This document shows, in pieces, positions 48,820 to 59,004 of a stretch of DNA of 64,000 bases. The position numbers were made by a program, and so were the translations under genes. The DNA is taken from contig RSEH01000099.1 in NCBI GenBank assembly GCA_006503475.1, positions 89,742-153,741 of the forward strand, written 5' to 3'. The notes below the pieces were generated by a model. The model saw only the letters and a program-made list of their open reading frames with translations. It was not told the origin of the DNA and did not search any database. Source of the stretch: Stentor roeselii (Eukaryota; Ciliophora; Heterotrichea; Heterotrichida; Stentoridae). Every line of letters begins with the position of its first letter. The stretch's first letter is position 1.

Positions 48820-50553
48820 CTACTGCTCAATTTTTTTTAATTTATTTAAAATTTCATGAAAAGACAATCTTTCCAGTGGATCATCTTCCCAGCATCCCAG
48901 TATCAAGTCAGCAACATTTTGATTAAGTTCAAAAGGAATCTCAAGAAAACTTCTACATCCAAGTACTTCTTCCTTGACTTCCTTAAGGTCAAGTGCTTGA
49001 TAAGGTTGAGTTTCAGTGAAGATTTCCCATACAATGACTCCAAAAGAGTAGACATCATCAGAGAACTCCGTTTTAACAGCAGTGAGTCTTCGATCAGCTA
49101 AGACCTGTGGCGAGCTCCAGGCGCTTTTATTTGAATAGCCACAAACGATTCCAGCATATTTTTTAATTTTCGCCATGCCGAAGTCAGTGACAAAGACTCG
49201 ATCACTGTGACTGACAACAATATTGTGACTAGTAAGATGGCCATGGACCTTTCCTAAAGAATGCATATGACAGAAGCCACTCGCAATCTGCATCAAATAA
49301 CTCAACTTAACATTAAACCCCATCGTCTTCTTCTCAATATGCATCAACTTAAACAACGACCCCGGCTCCACAAGAGGGGAAATCGTGTAAATCACTGGAA
49401 GTTCTAAAGAAACTCCTAAAATCGGAAGAATGTTCGGATGCACTGCGTTGCATGCGTCAAGCTCTTGAGAAAAGTCTTCGAGGACGTAGGTGCTAAGACG
49501 GGAAAATACGATTTTTCTTACAAATACATCTCGACCTTCGAAGGTTGCTTTGTAGACTTTGCCTAGACCTGAAATGCTTGAAGGGATTTGGGAAAGAATG
49601 CAAACGTCTTTCATGTTTACTCGGATTTGAAGACTTCTGTCGAGGACTGAACTGTAACTTTCATGGCTTGTTTGTCTTAAAGAGATTTTTTTCTTTGATT
49701 CGTTTTCTTCTTCGGTAAATACGAAAATTCCCATAAATGCGTAGTCGAGAACCATCAAAACGCATACTATTTCACTGATTATTAGAATTGTGAATAAACA
49801 TGCTGCTTGTGCATTGCCTAAACTGCTGCTTTCGCTTTTTGACATTTGGTGTGATAGAGAGGTATCTTTGTATTGGTCGAGGATGTCAAGGATTCCTTGT
49901 AATACACGGGCGAAGGTCCAAAATATCGTCACGATACTGATTCGGTTTAGTTTTGTTCTCCAGGTTTCATTCCTCAAAGGAACTCCAGAGAACCTAAGTT
50001 GCAAAGTAACCATTCCAATAACCGTACTTCCAGCAAGGCTAAAGTTACAAATTCCCACTTCTCTCGAAATATTTTTAAAATGAATAATTTTGTTTCCCAC
50101 CAAAATATAAAGACAAGTCTGAGTCCCAATCCACACCGTCAAAGCAAAAGTAATATAAGAGCTCAACTTGTCATATCGATTCGCTTTAAAGAACTTCAAA
50201 AATACCGCAATACTAGTTCTAGTATTAGTATGAGCCGATGAGAAGGCAAGCAAGACTTGCCATAAAAGCAGCATATAAGAAACAACAAACATGCTATCCG
50301 GTATCGAAAGAAGCAGAAAAACAAGAGTCGGGCTCAACGTCGACTCGCTCAAAACCAACAACAAAAGAAAACACGACGATCGAAAGGTACATTGAACCAG
50401 CATCGAGATATAAAAACCTTTCGACGGTTTCCAATCCGGTGAAAACTTGTGTAAACGCGCTGTACGAACCAGGCAAAAAAGAGTCGTGATTCCATAAAGC
50501 ACGAAAAGAAGAGTCGATCCAAGAATTGCGATATTATTTTGAGAGTCTCCCAT
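48820..50553 (-). CDS. Seven-TM protein fused to a TKL-type (pseudo)kinase
   Basis: A 577-residue membrane protein. Seven hydrophobic helices span about 8-29, 47-68, 77-104, 126-152, 168-188, 205-225 and 250-274. Their pattern (RSSCFLLLL, then IPDSMFVVSYMLLLWQVLL) recalls the plant THH1/TOM1/TOM3 membrane domain. A kinase fold of the TKL class follows at about 320-577. It keeps a Gly-rich loop (GLGKVYKA), Lys347, a likely alpha-C Glu364 and DFG at 457-459. The HRD motif, however, is HGH (437-439) and the HRDLKxxN Lys is Thr, so the catalytic Asp is missing. It is therefore probably an inactive, ligand-modulated pseudokinase, though plant TKL proteins with HGN motifs can retain some activity. 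A 7TM-kinase single chain suggests a one-piece receptor. Confidence 0.9.
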   Translation of the reverse strand: MGDSQNNIAILGSTLLFVLYGITTLFCLVRTARLHKFSPDWKPSKGFYISMLVQCTFRSSCFLLLLVLSESTLSPTLVFLLLSIPDSMFVVSYMLLLWQVLLAFSSAHTNTRTSIAVFLKFFKANRYDKLSSYITFALTVWIGTQTCLYILVGNKIIHFKNISREVGICNFSLAGSTVIGMVTLQLRFSGVPLRNETWRTKLNRISIVTIFWTFARVLQGILDILDQYKDTSLSHQMSKSESSSLGNAQAACLFTILIISEIVCVLMVLDYAFMGIFVFTEEENESKKKISLRQTSHESYSSVLDRSLQIRVNMKDVCILSQIPSSISGLGKVYKATFEGRDVFVRKIVFSRLSTYVLEDFSQELDACNAVHPNILPILGVSLELPVIYTISPLVEPGSLFKLMHIEKKTMGFNVKLSYLMQIASGFCHMHSLGKVHGHLTSHNIVVSHSDRVFVTDFGMAKIKKYAGIVCGYSNKSAWSSPQVLADRRLTAVKTEFSDDVYSFGVIVWEIFTETQPYQALDLKEVKEEVLGCRSFLEIPFELNQNVADLILGCWEDDPLERLSFHEILNKLKKIEQ

Positions 50554-50578
50554 TTATGCAGGTAAGCGATGGAAGTAG

Positions 50579-51022
50579 TTAGTGCTTAAAAATACTCTTC
50601 ACGAACTTCTGGTAGTCGATTAAACCATCTTCTTGCTGCGCAAGTTTAATTAAATCGTCTGCCTCGTCTTCATCTATCGGGTCTCCTAGTTTCATCATGA
50701 TGCTCTTCAGCTCGGATGTGCGAATCACGCCTGAAGAGTCTCGGTCGAAGACTTTAAAAGCTTCGATTGTTTTTTCTTCGATTTCTACGTCGGTTATCGT
50801 TTTAAGCATCATGTTGACGAACTCTTGGAAGTTTATTGCACCGTCTTTGTCGTTGTCTACTTCTTCGATCATCTCTTGAAGCTCGATTTGTGTCGGGTTG
50901 TGGCCCATTGCTCGCATTGCTACTCCCAGTTCGTGAGATGTGATCACACCGTCCATGTCTTTGTCGAAGATTTGAAATGAGTTTCGGAATTCTTCGAGTT
51001 GTTTTTCACTTAAATTTTCCAT
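50579..51022 (-). CDS. Calmodulin-like EF-hand protein
   Basis: A 147-residue four-EF-hand protein, the length of calmodulin. Loops 1-3 are canonical Ca2+ sites: DKDMDGVITSHE, DNDKDGAINFQE and DRDSSGVIRTSE. Loop 4 (AQQEDGLIDYQK) has lost the first Asp and the liganding position pattern, so it probably does not bind Ca2+. The N-terminus (MENLSEKQLEEFRNSFQIFD) is calmodulin/centrin-like. It starts after a 203-bp flank with no C on the + strand. The 25 bp between its stop and the 7TM-kinase start leave almost no room for separate regulatory DNA. Confidence 0.94.
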   Translation of the reverse strand: MENLSEKQLEEFRNSFQIFDKDMDGVITSHELGVAMRAMGHNPTQIELQEMIEEVDNDKDGAINFQEFVNMMLKTITDVEIEEKTIEAFKVFDRDSSGVIRTSELKSIMMKLGDPIDEDEADDLIKLAQQEDGLIDYQKFVKSIFKH

Positions 51023-52552
51023 TTATGGAGGAGTGTGAAAGGATGGAGAATGGGATGGAGTTAGGTTTTAGGATTAGGGAGGAGATAAGTTGTGAAGGTT
51101 TTAGTGGATTAAGTGTTGAGGGTGAATTTATGATTTTGGATTTTTTTTGGATGGGGTTGTGGAATTGGGAGGTTATATTTTGGTGGGATATAAATGGATT
51201 GTTTTAGTGGGGAGTCTTTGATGTTTGTCGGATGAATCTGCTGAGATAAGTTAGTTTGGTTAGTTAATTTATAGTTTTTTTTAGTTCGGCTTGATTTGAT
51301 TCATTGGTTGATTTTTTTGTGATTTAAAATTAGATTTATGATATGTTTATAAGGTTATGAATGAAGGTTAATTTTAATATTATTTATTGAAGGAATATCC
51401 CAGATGCTGAAAATTTTAATATTATTATTAAAGAAGCACTTATAAATTATTTTGCTTACTAGATAAACCAAATCGTAAATCTTATCTTTTTGTTTACCTA
51501 TGAAATTTATGTTGATTATGCATTATATTAAAGTTAATTAACTAAAATGCACAGTACAGGTAAGGCTCAGTGAGATGTCTCATTTGTTGTTTTAATCTAA
51601 GATGAGTTTTTCTTATTTTTCCTCATAAAAAATTTAAATCTGAAAAGCATTAAGTCTATTGTTTTGTTTGTATAAATATCTGACAAAGAGTTGTTTAAAG
51701 ATCTTTATAGAAATTTCAAATGAATTTAAGTTATCTTAAAGTGTTTTTTATGATGTGATTGCTGATTCTGACTCAACTTTCTCAATATTATAGAGACTTT
51801 AAAGGCATATAAACTTCAATACTTACGTTTCTAGTAAGAATTCTAATTATTTCATAAAAAATGCTAATAAAATGACTAGTAGGATCAGGATATCAATTTC
51901 AGAATCCAAACTAATCTTCTTCTGGAGATTAAATCTCCTTGTAGGAGCATACCACCTTCAGATTGACTCTTTGAGAGAGTATTACTCAACTGATAAAGAT
52001 AATCAGAATGCTAAAGTTTCATTTGTTTTAATAATTTTTCCAAGCTGATGGAAAAGTTATTATAGATTGTTTGATTGCTTCAACATGATCACCTAAACAA
52101 TCTTTAGTCCTTAAATAGAGTCATGTTTCACTGCAATTAATTTCAGTTAGATACAAATTTTATTTTTACATCAATCAATCTAATTTGATTGATAATTTAC
52201 TTGGATAAACAATTAGATATGAATTAAGGTATTAAGCATTCACTTGATTATTATCATATAATCCTCGACTCCTTAGCCCTGAATTTTTTTCGAGGTAATT
52301 TAAGAGTCTCTTAAGTTTATCAGTAACTGCCAGAGAATTTAATTGATTTTTAGAACCCAAGGTTTAAACTAGTTTCAATTTGATTAAAATTTATAATATC
52401 AAGTCCTGATCATTTAAAAATTCAATTGAAGACTGAGATTAAAGAAGAGGGTTAAAATTTGAAAAATTTAAGAAGTTTCATATTTTTAGGTTTGTGCCTG
52501 CTGACTATAAAATTCAGCATATTTTAGATTAGGGTTTAGATAGTTCTTTATA
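51023..52552. other. Gene-free stretch of 1.5 kb
   Basis: The part up to 51225 is C-free on the + strand (leader of the calmodulin-like gene). The rest is AT-rich. A perfect palindrome, GGAGATTAAATCTCC, lies near 51923. A 58-codon + strand frame at 51872-52048 is not longer than expected by chance. No RNA gene recognised. Confidence 0.6.
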
Positions 52553-55500
52553 ATGGGAAATTCGGGTCCACAAAATGGAGCGATAGTACAAAGAAGGGTA
52601 GTTCCCGATAAAGGTGCAATAGTAGAAGATCTTTCACAGAAATCTCAGCAGGCAACTCTTGTTAATATTGATGACTACTTGCTCTATAGTATACAAAGGA
52701 AATTACTTGAAATCAGAACTTCACCTTGTCAAACTTTCATGCATTCAGGAAATGTCAATTCTTTCAAATTTTCTAAATGCGGCAGATTTCTTGCAACTGG
52801 ATCAAGTGATAATGTAATAAAAGTATGGAATCTTAATGAAAATAAACTAGAATTCAGTGAAAGTCATTCCGGAGCAGTTACATCTGTATGTTTTTCATCC
52901 AATGGAAACTTCTTAGCTTCAGGATCTGGTGACAAGACAGTGAAGATATGGAACATAAAAGAAAAAAGAGAAGAATTTACAGGAGATCATTTAAGTGATG
53001 TAAACTCTCTAAGCTTTTCAGTTAATGGAAACTTAGTAGCTTCCGGATCCAACGACCAAACCGTGAAAGTTTGGAATATAAAAGAAAAAAAATTAGAATT
53101 TTGTGGGAATCACTCAAACTTTGTTAATTCTGTATGTTTTTCTGAAGATGGAAACTTCTTAGCTTCCGGATCTAAAGATCATACAGTAAAGGTCTGGCAT
53201 CTAAAAGAAAAAAAAGAGGAATTTACAGGTAATCATTCTGAAAGTGTCAATTCTGTTAGTTTTTCTCCTGATGGAACATTCATAGCTTCAGGGTCCAACG
53301 ACTATACAGTAAAAGTATGGAATATCAGAGAAAAAAAAGAAGAACTAACAGGAAATCATTCAGGAAATGTTAGTTGTTTATGTTTTTCATCTAATGGATA
53401 CTTAATAGCTTCAGGATCTTGGGATAATTCAGTGAAGGTCTGGAATATTAAAACAAAAAGAGAAGAATTAACTATAAAACATTCAAACATTATAAGTTCA
53501 GTTTATTTTTCTGTTAATGGAAACTTCTTACTTTCAGGATCCTATGACGGTACAGTGAAGGTCTGGAATATCCAAGAAAAAAAAGAACATTTCTCTGGCT
53601 CTAATTCAATATCTGGAAATTTTGCTTGTTTTTCTGAAGATGGAAATTTCGTAGCTTCATCATCCACAGACCATGCAGTAAAAGTATGGAATATAAAAGA
53701 AAAAAAAGAAGAATTTATTGGGAATCATTTAAGTGAAGTGAACTCTGTATGTTTTTCTGTTAATGGAAAATTTGTAGCTTCAGGATCAAATGATTATACA
53801 GTGAAAATTTGGAATATCAAAGAAAAAAAAGATGAATTTTCAGGAAATCATTCTGGAAATGTTTCTTCTGTAAGTTTTTCTTTTGATGGAAATTTTGTGG
53901 CTTCTGGATCTGAAGATAAGACAGTGAAAATTTGGAATATTAAAGAAAAAAAAGAAGAATTTACTGGAAAACATGATGGGTGTGTTAGTTGTGTTTCTTT
54001 TTCAAGTGATGGGAACTTTGTTGTTTCTGCATCTGCAGATAAAACAGTGAAGGTTTGGAATGTTAAAGAAAAAAAAGAGGAATTTTGTGGGAATCATTTA
54101 TGGAGTGTGAACTCTGCTTGCTTTTCGGTTGATGGGAACTATATAGCTTCAGTATCGAATGATGAGACAGTGAAGGTGTGGAATATTAAAGAAAAAAGAC
54201 AAGAATTCAGTGGTTCTCATTCAAGCTACGTAAATTCTGTATGCTTTTCAGTTGATGGAGCTTTAGTCGCTTCAGGATCATGTGATAATACATTGAAAGT
54301 GTGGAATATAAAAGAAAAAAACGAGCTATTCACTGGAAATCATCTTAAAAGTGTTAATTCTGTTTGTTTTTCTATTGATGGGAACTTCGTAGCTTCAGGA
54401 TCTGAAGACCATACAGTGAAGGTCTGGAATATCAAAGAAAAAAAAGAACAATTTTCTGGAAATCATTCAAATATTGTTTATTCTGTGAGTTTTTCATTTG
54501 ATGGTAACTTCGTCGCTTCGGGATCCTACGACAACACAGTAAAGGTCTGGAATATTCAAGAAAAAAGAGAAGAATTTTGTGGATCTCACTCAAACTTTGT
54601 AAATTCTGTATGTTTTTCTTTTTATGGAAACTATTTAGCTTCAGGATCCAATGACAAGACAGTGAAGATTTGGGCTATTAAACAAAAAAGTGAAGATTTT
54701 ACGGTTATTCATTCTGGAATAGTTACTTCTATTTGTTTTTCAAATGATGGAAACCTTTTAGCTTCAGGATCCTACGACACTTCCGTAAAACTATGGAATA
54801 TAAAAGAAAAAATTGAAGAATTTTCTTATAATCATTGCGCAGGTGTTACTTCTCTCTGTTTTTCATATGATGGAAACTTCATAGCTTCAGGATCCTATGA
54901 CTATACAGTGAAGGTCTGGAATATCAAATCAAAAAGAGAACATTTCACTGCAGATCATTCTGAAATAGTAAACTCTGTTAGTTTTTCATTTGATGGTAAC
55001 TTCGTCGCTTCAGGTTCCTACGACAATACAGTAAAGGTCTGGAATATTCAAGAAAAAAAAGAAGAATTTTGTGGAAATCATTTATCTGATGTAAACTCTG
55101 TTTCTTTTTCAAATGATGGAAACTTCGTAGCTTCAGGATCCTATGACAGAAGGGTGAAGGTCTGGAATATTAAAGAAAAAAGAGAAGAGTTTATCGGAAG
55201 TCATACTGCAAAAGTTAAATCGGTTTTTTTTTCAGTTGATGGAAACTTCGTAACTTCAGGATCCTGTGATAATACAGTGAAAGTTTGGAATGTTAGAGAA
55301 AAAAAAGAAGAATTTTGTGGAAATCATTCAGCTGATGTGAATTGTGTTTGTTTTTCAATTGATGGGAAATTTGTTGCTTCAGGATCTAGTGATAAGACGG
55401 TGAAGGTTTGGAATATTAAGGAAAAAAGAGAGGAATTTTGTGGGAATCATTTTGGAATTGTGAATTTTGTTTGTTTTTCTATTGATGGGAAATTTGTGGC

Positions 55501-58500
55501 TTCTGGATCTGAAGATAAGACAGTGAAAGTTTGGAATATTAAGGAAAAAAGAGAAGAATTTTGTGGATATCATTCTGATTATATTAGATGTGTTTGTTTT
55601 TCGTTTGATGGGAATTTTGTAGCTTCGGGATCTGAAGATAACACAGTTAAAGTATGGAATATTAAAGAAAAAACAGAACTATACTCTAGAAGCCATTCAA
55701 GCGATATGAATTCTCATTATTTTTCAGTTGATGAAAACCTTATAGATTCAGACTCTTCACAACATGTTGAAAATTATCAAGCGATCAAGGAAAATAACTT
55801 AGATTTTATATGCCAATCTCCAGACTTAAATTTTTCTGCATCAGGAAATTCATCCAGTAATATCATCATCATTATGGATCATAGAATACAACAATTATAT
55901 GAAATTAATGCCTACCCTAAATCTGCATCTTTTTCATTCGACGGAAAAAAAATTGCTTTTGGGCTTCCCAATCAAAACATAAAGTTGTTGAGTATTGACG
56001 ATAGGCAAGAATATTGTATTTTTAATCACCAAAAACAAGTAACCTCTACTTGTTTTAGCCATAATAGTGAATATTTAGCATCAGCCTCTGAAGATTTGAT
56101 TATAACGATATGGAAAGTTGAAGAAAAAATGGAAGATTTTGTTCTAAAGAATACAAATACTACTGTGTCCTCTATTTGTTTCTCTTTTGATGATAGATAT
56201 TTAGCTTCAGGTTCAATTGATGGAATAATAAATGTTTGGAGTATTGAAGAAAAAAGAAAATCTTTCACTCTTTCTGGTCACTTGAACAGTGTAAATTCAT
56301 TATGCTTTTCAGTTGATAGAAATTTAATTTTTTCTGGTTCATCTGACAGAACAGTTAAAATCTGGAGTTTTGATGCCCAAGCTCTAACAGTTAATTTACA
56401 AAATCATACTGATGAAGTTATTTCAGTCTGTGTTTCTCAAAATGGAGAACTTCTTGTTTCTGGATCTATTGACAAAACATTCAAAGTTTGGAGTATCTTG
56501 AAAAAAGTACTTTTGTTTAGTCAAGATTGTTCCAGTTCAGTAATATCTGTTAATTTTTCTAGAATTGATCAATCATTAGCAGTTGGATTAATTGAAGGGA
56601 AAATTATTTTATGGAAGTTTTCTGAGAAAACTAAAAGCGAAGAGTTCAATGCTATTGATGGAGTATCAAAGCTAGAAATCGCTACTGGTGATATTTCGGG
56701 AACAGTATCAGATAATGAAAGTCTAAAGTATTTGATCACTAAAGATCGTTGTTTGCTTCTTCATGTACAAAACTATCAACCAAAAAACTTAAAATATATA
56801 ACAGACCAAAACACAGGTATGAGAGCTAGAGATAATAGAAGTTCAAAGAGAAATAGTGAGTTTAGCATATCACAAAATAGTATAGGTTTCGAAATATTGA
56901 ACAGTAAAAATCAACTTATTCAAAATTTTAAGATAATAGAGCATACAAATCTAGAACTTATAGTTGAAATCAATTCAAAACGTATCGCTTTACAATTAGA
57001 AAAACCAATTAATAAAAACAAACTCTATCAAAACCTTTTAGATTATCAAAAAATGACAAATAGCATAGTTGAAATTGATACTGATATAATTCCATTAAAA
57101 GAATTAATACTTCGACCATCATCTATTCGTGATTCATTTCATTGTTATGGATCAATTCACTATCAATTAATAGAAGCTATTCGAAGTAATGATATTTCAA
57201 AAATTGGTCCAAAACATTGTGAAGGTTTAATTTCTGAAAACAAATATACAATCTTGCATATCCTTTCTGTTCTAGGAAAATCAGAACAGTTAACTCAAAT
57301 ATTAAACAACAGTAATGAAAGTATTTTGATAATGGCAGATCAATTCGGAAAATCTCCATTATTTTATTCTAAGTTAAGAAAAGAAATGGACTGTTTTGAT
57401 ATACTATTGGAATATTTGATCAACTTTGATGAAACTGATAAAAATAAACTAGTTAAAAGTTTATATTCAACCAGAAATGATTTCATGTTAATCATTGAAA
57501 CTTCATCAGCAAACCTCACTACATTTTTATCAAAAATAGTAATAACATCAGAGAGTAAACTACCAATACCTATATCATTTAAATTACCAAATATTTTAAG
57601 ATCTTCAACAATGATGCCTAGTTTTAAAATAGATTTTTTCAACACCATATCCTCTGATGAAAATACAAGACTAACCAATAGTCAATTAAAATATATTGCA
57701 ATATCTCTACCAATTCAACCATATTCAACAAAAAACATATCAGCTCTTCAAGTACTGAGTAACTGCTCAGATAAAAAAATTTATGATGATATCGTGATTC
57801 AATTTTTCATTAATTATAATTGGAATCAAGTCTTTCGATGGGCTGTTTGTTATTCTGTGTTAATTTGGATTCATCTTATTTTTTATGGGATTACTCTTAT
57901 CGATACCAGTGATATTTATTTAATGATACCCTTTTGGATTACTTATTGTTTGATTTTCATTTGGGAAATATTACAGATGAGGGTAAATTTCAGAGAATAT
58001 AGGTCAAATGCTTGGAATTTCATAGATATTTTACTTATTCTTTCCACACCTGTTTGGAGTATCCTTAGGATTTTAAATGTAGATTCACTTTATATAGACT
58101 TGGCACTCGCTTTACTCCTAATGATCAGAGGAATTCCTTCATTTAAAATCTTCGATGGAACCAGGCACTACATTCGTTTAATCCTGCAATCTCTAAATAA
58201 TATCAAATACTTTTTAATTATTTTTATTTACTCAACTCTTTTCTTCTCCCTGCTCTTATTCATAGTTCTTTCAAACGATGAAGAAGATAAATCTAATTAT
58301 TTTGAAGTACTTAAAAAGTCTTGGGCTTTGAGTGTTGGTGGAGATATGGGAATAGAAAGTCAATATAACATTATTTTCTTAGTTATTTTTATTTCTACGA
58401 TTTTAAATTTGATTCTTATGCTCAACATGCTCATTTCGATTCTTGGAGACAGTTATGATCAGTTTACAATTGATAAAAATATGATTGACTATAGAGAAAG

Positions 58501-58852
58501 GATCTCATTAACTCTTGAAGTACAAACCGCATTGTTTTGGAAAAATCAGGTGAATCAATCTTTTTTTGTTCATTTTCTGGAAAGTCAGTTTCAGAATCGG
58601 ATGCAAGAAAATGATGATTGGCAAGGAAGAATAATGTATGCGGAACAAAGACAAGAGATGAGAATTGATGAGTTGGCTAAGAAGGTCGATGGAGTTCAAA
58701 TAAAGATTGATGGAGTTCAATCAAAGATTGATAGGAAGATTGATGGAGTTAAGTCTGAGATTAATAAGAAGATTGATGGAGTAGAAATGAAAATTACTGA
58801 AATGAGTTCCCAGCTTGTGCAGCTAATTGAAAGTCTTAAGTCTAATAGATAA
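52553..58852 (+). CDS. WD40-ankyrin-TRP-like channel fusion, 2099 aa
   Basis: A single 6.3-kb exon. It starts MGNSGPQNG (possible N-myristoylation). Residues about 60-1055 form 24 WD40 blades of 41 residues (core VKVWNIKEKKEEF, then GNHS); a degenerate stretch is followed by about 8 more divergent blades to about 1370, some 32 in all, or four to five propellers. Residues about 1540-1650 contain ankyrin-like units (YTILHILSVLGK, DQFGKSPLFYSK). A six-helix ion-channel module spans about 1756-1966, with pore-loop SWALSVGGDMG (near 1928) and an S6 ending NMLISILGDSYDQF, as in TRPV/polycystin-type channels. The C-terminus is a coiled coil of repeated KIDGV units. The channel call is well supported; the stimulus and ion are unknown. 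Confidence 0.93.
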   Translation: MGNSGPQNGAIVQRRVVPDKGAIVEDLSQKSQQATLVNIDDYLLYSIQRKLLEIRTSPCQTFMHSGNVNSFKFSKCGRFLATGSSDNVIKVWNLNENKLEFSESHSGAVTSVCFSSNGNFLASGSGDKTVKIWNIKEKREEFTGDHLSDVNSLSFSVNGNLVASGSNDQTVKVWNIKEKKLEFCGNHSNFVNSVCFSEDGNFLASGSKDHTVKVWHLKEKKEEFTGNHSESVNSVSFSPDGTFIASGSNDYTVKVWNIREKKEELTGNHSGNVSCLCFSSNGYLIASGSWDNSVKVWNIKTKREELTIKHSNIISSVYFSVNGNFLLSGSYDGTVKVWNIQEKKEHFSGSNSISGNFACFSEDGNFVASSSTDHAVKVWNIKEKKEEFIGNHLSEVNSVCFSVNGKFVASGSNDYTVKIWNIKEKKDEFSGNHSGNVSSVSFSFDGNFVASGSEDKTVKIWNIKEKKEEFTGKHDGCVSCVSFSSDGNFVVSASADKTVKVWNVKEKKEEFCGNHLWSVNSACFSVDGNYIASVSNDETVKVWNIKEKRQEFSGSHSSYVNSVCFSVDGALVASGSCDNTLKVWNIKEKNELFTGNHLKSVNSVCFSIDGNFVASGSEDHTVKVWNIKEKKEQFSGNHSNIVYSVSFSFDGNFVASGSYDNTVKVWNIQEKREEFCGSHSNFVNSVCFSFYGNYLASGSNDKTVKIWAIKQKSEDFTVIHSGIVTSICFSNDGNLLASGSYDTSVKLWNIKEKIEEFSYNHCAGVTSLCFSYDGNFIASGSYDYTVKVWNIKSKREHFTADHSEIVNSVSFSFDGNFVASGSYDNTVKVWNIQEKKEEFCGNHLSDVNSVSFSNDGNFVASGSYDRRVKVWNIKEKREEFIGSHTAKVKSVFFSVDGNFVTSGSCDNTVKVWNVREKKEEFCGNHSADVNCVCFSIDGKFVASGSSDKTVKVWNIKEKREEFCGNHFGIVNFVCFSIDGKFVASGSEDKTVKVWNIKEKREEFCGYHSDYIRCVCFSFDGNFVASGSEDNTVKVWNIKEKTELYSRSHSSDMNSHYFSVDENLIDSDSSQHVENYQAIKENNLDFICQSPDLNFSASGNSSSNIIIIMDHRIQQLYEINAYPKSASFSFDGKKIAFGLPNQNIKLLSIDDRQEYCIFNHQKQVTSTCFSHNSEYLASASEDLIITIWKVEEKMEDFVLKNTNTTVSSICFSFDDRYLASGSIDGIINVWSIEEKRKSFTLSGHLNSVNSLCFSVDRNLIFSGSSDRTVKIWSFDAQALTVNLQNHTDEVISVCVSQNGELLVSGSIDKTFKVWSILKKVLLFSQDCSSSVISVNFSRIDQSLAVGLIEGKIILWKFSEKTKSEEFNAIDGVSKLEIATGDISGTVSDNESLKYLITKDRCLLLHVQNYQPKNLKYITDQNTGMRARDNRSSKRNSEFSISQNSIGFEILNSKNQLIQNFKIIEHTNLELIVEINSKRIALQLEKPINKNKLYQNLLDYQKMTNSIVEIDTDIIPLKELILRPSSIRDSFHCYGSIHYQLIEAIRSNDISKIGPKHCEGLISENKYTILHILSVLGKSEQLTQILNNSNESILIMADQFGKSPLFYSKLRKEMDCFDILLEYLINFDETDKNKLVKSLYSTRNDFMLIIETSSANLTTFLSKIVITSESKLPIPISFKLPNILRSSTMMPSFKIDFFNTISSDENTRLTNSQLKYIAISLPIQPYSTKNISALQVLSNCSDKKIYDDIVIQFFINYNWNQVFRWAVCYSVLIWIHLIFYGITLIDTSDIYLMIPFWITYCLIFIWEILQMRVNFREYRSNAWNFIDILLILSTPVWSILRILNVDSLYIDLALALLLMIRGIPSFKIFDGTRHYIRLILQSLNNIKYFLIIFIYSTLFFSLLLFIVLSNDEEDKSNYFEVLKKSWALSVGGDMGIESQYNIIFLVIFISTILNLILMLNMLISILGDSYDQFTIDKNMIDYRERISLTLEVQTALFWKNQVNQSFFVHFLESQFQNRMQENDDWQGRIMYAEQRQEMRIDELAKKVDGVQIKIDGVQSKIDRKIDGVKSEINKKIDGVEMKITEMSSQLVQLIESLKSNR
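52740..55700 (+). repeat. 123-bp coding tandem array (24 WD40 blades)
   Basis: The 41-codon blade repeats with exact 123-bp period (for example TCT-TGT/AGC starts at 52883 and 53006). Some copies are almost identical at nucleotide level. Confidence 0.92.
58684..58795 (+). repeat. Coding minisatellite in the coiled-coil tail
   Basis: AAGATTGATGGAGTT recurs with small changes (58703, 58736, 58769), encoding K-I-D-G-V units of the tail helix. Confidence 0.75.
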
Positions 58853-59004
58853 TTTAAGATTTAGGTGGTTAAATATACTAGCTAATAACACATGCTATTA
58901 ATTTCACAAGTTAGAAATAATATCATGCTGATTAATATCTTAAAGCAATTACTAAGATATTTACAAAACCTTTCCTCTAAAAAAACTATTCAATAATAAA
59001 TAAC

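Noticed and set aside
51872-52048. A 58-codon + strand frame in the 1.5-kb gene-free stretch.
   Set aside because: Frames of this length are expected by chance in a stretch this size and its composition is not distinct from the flanks.
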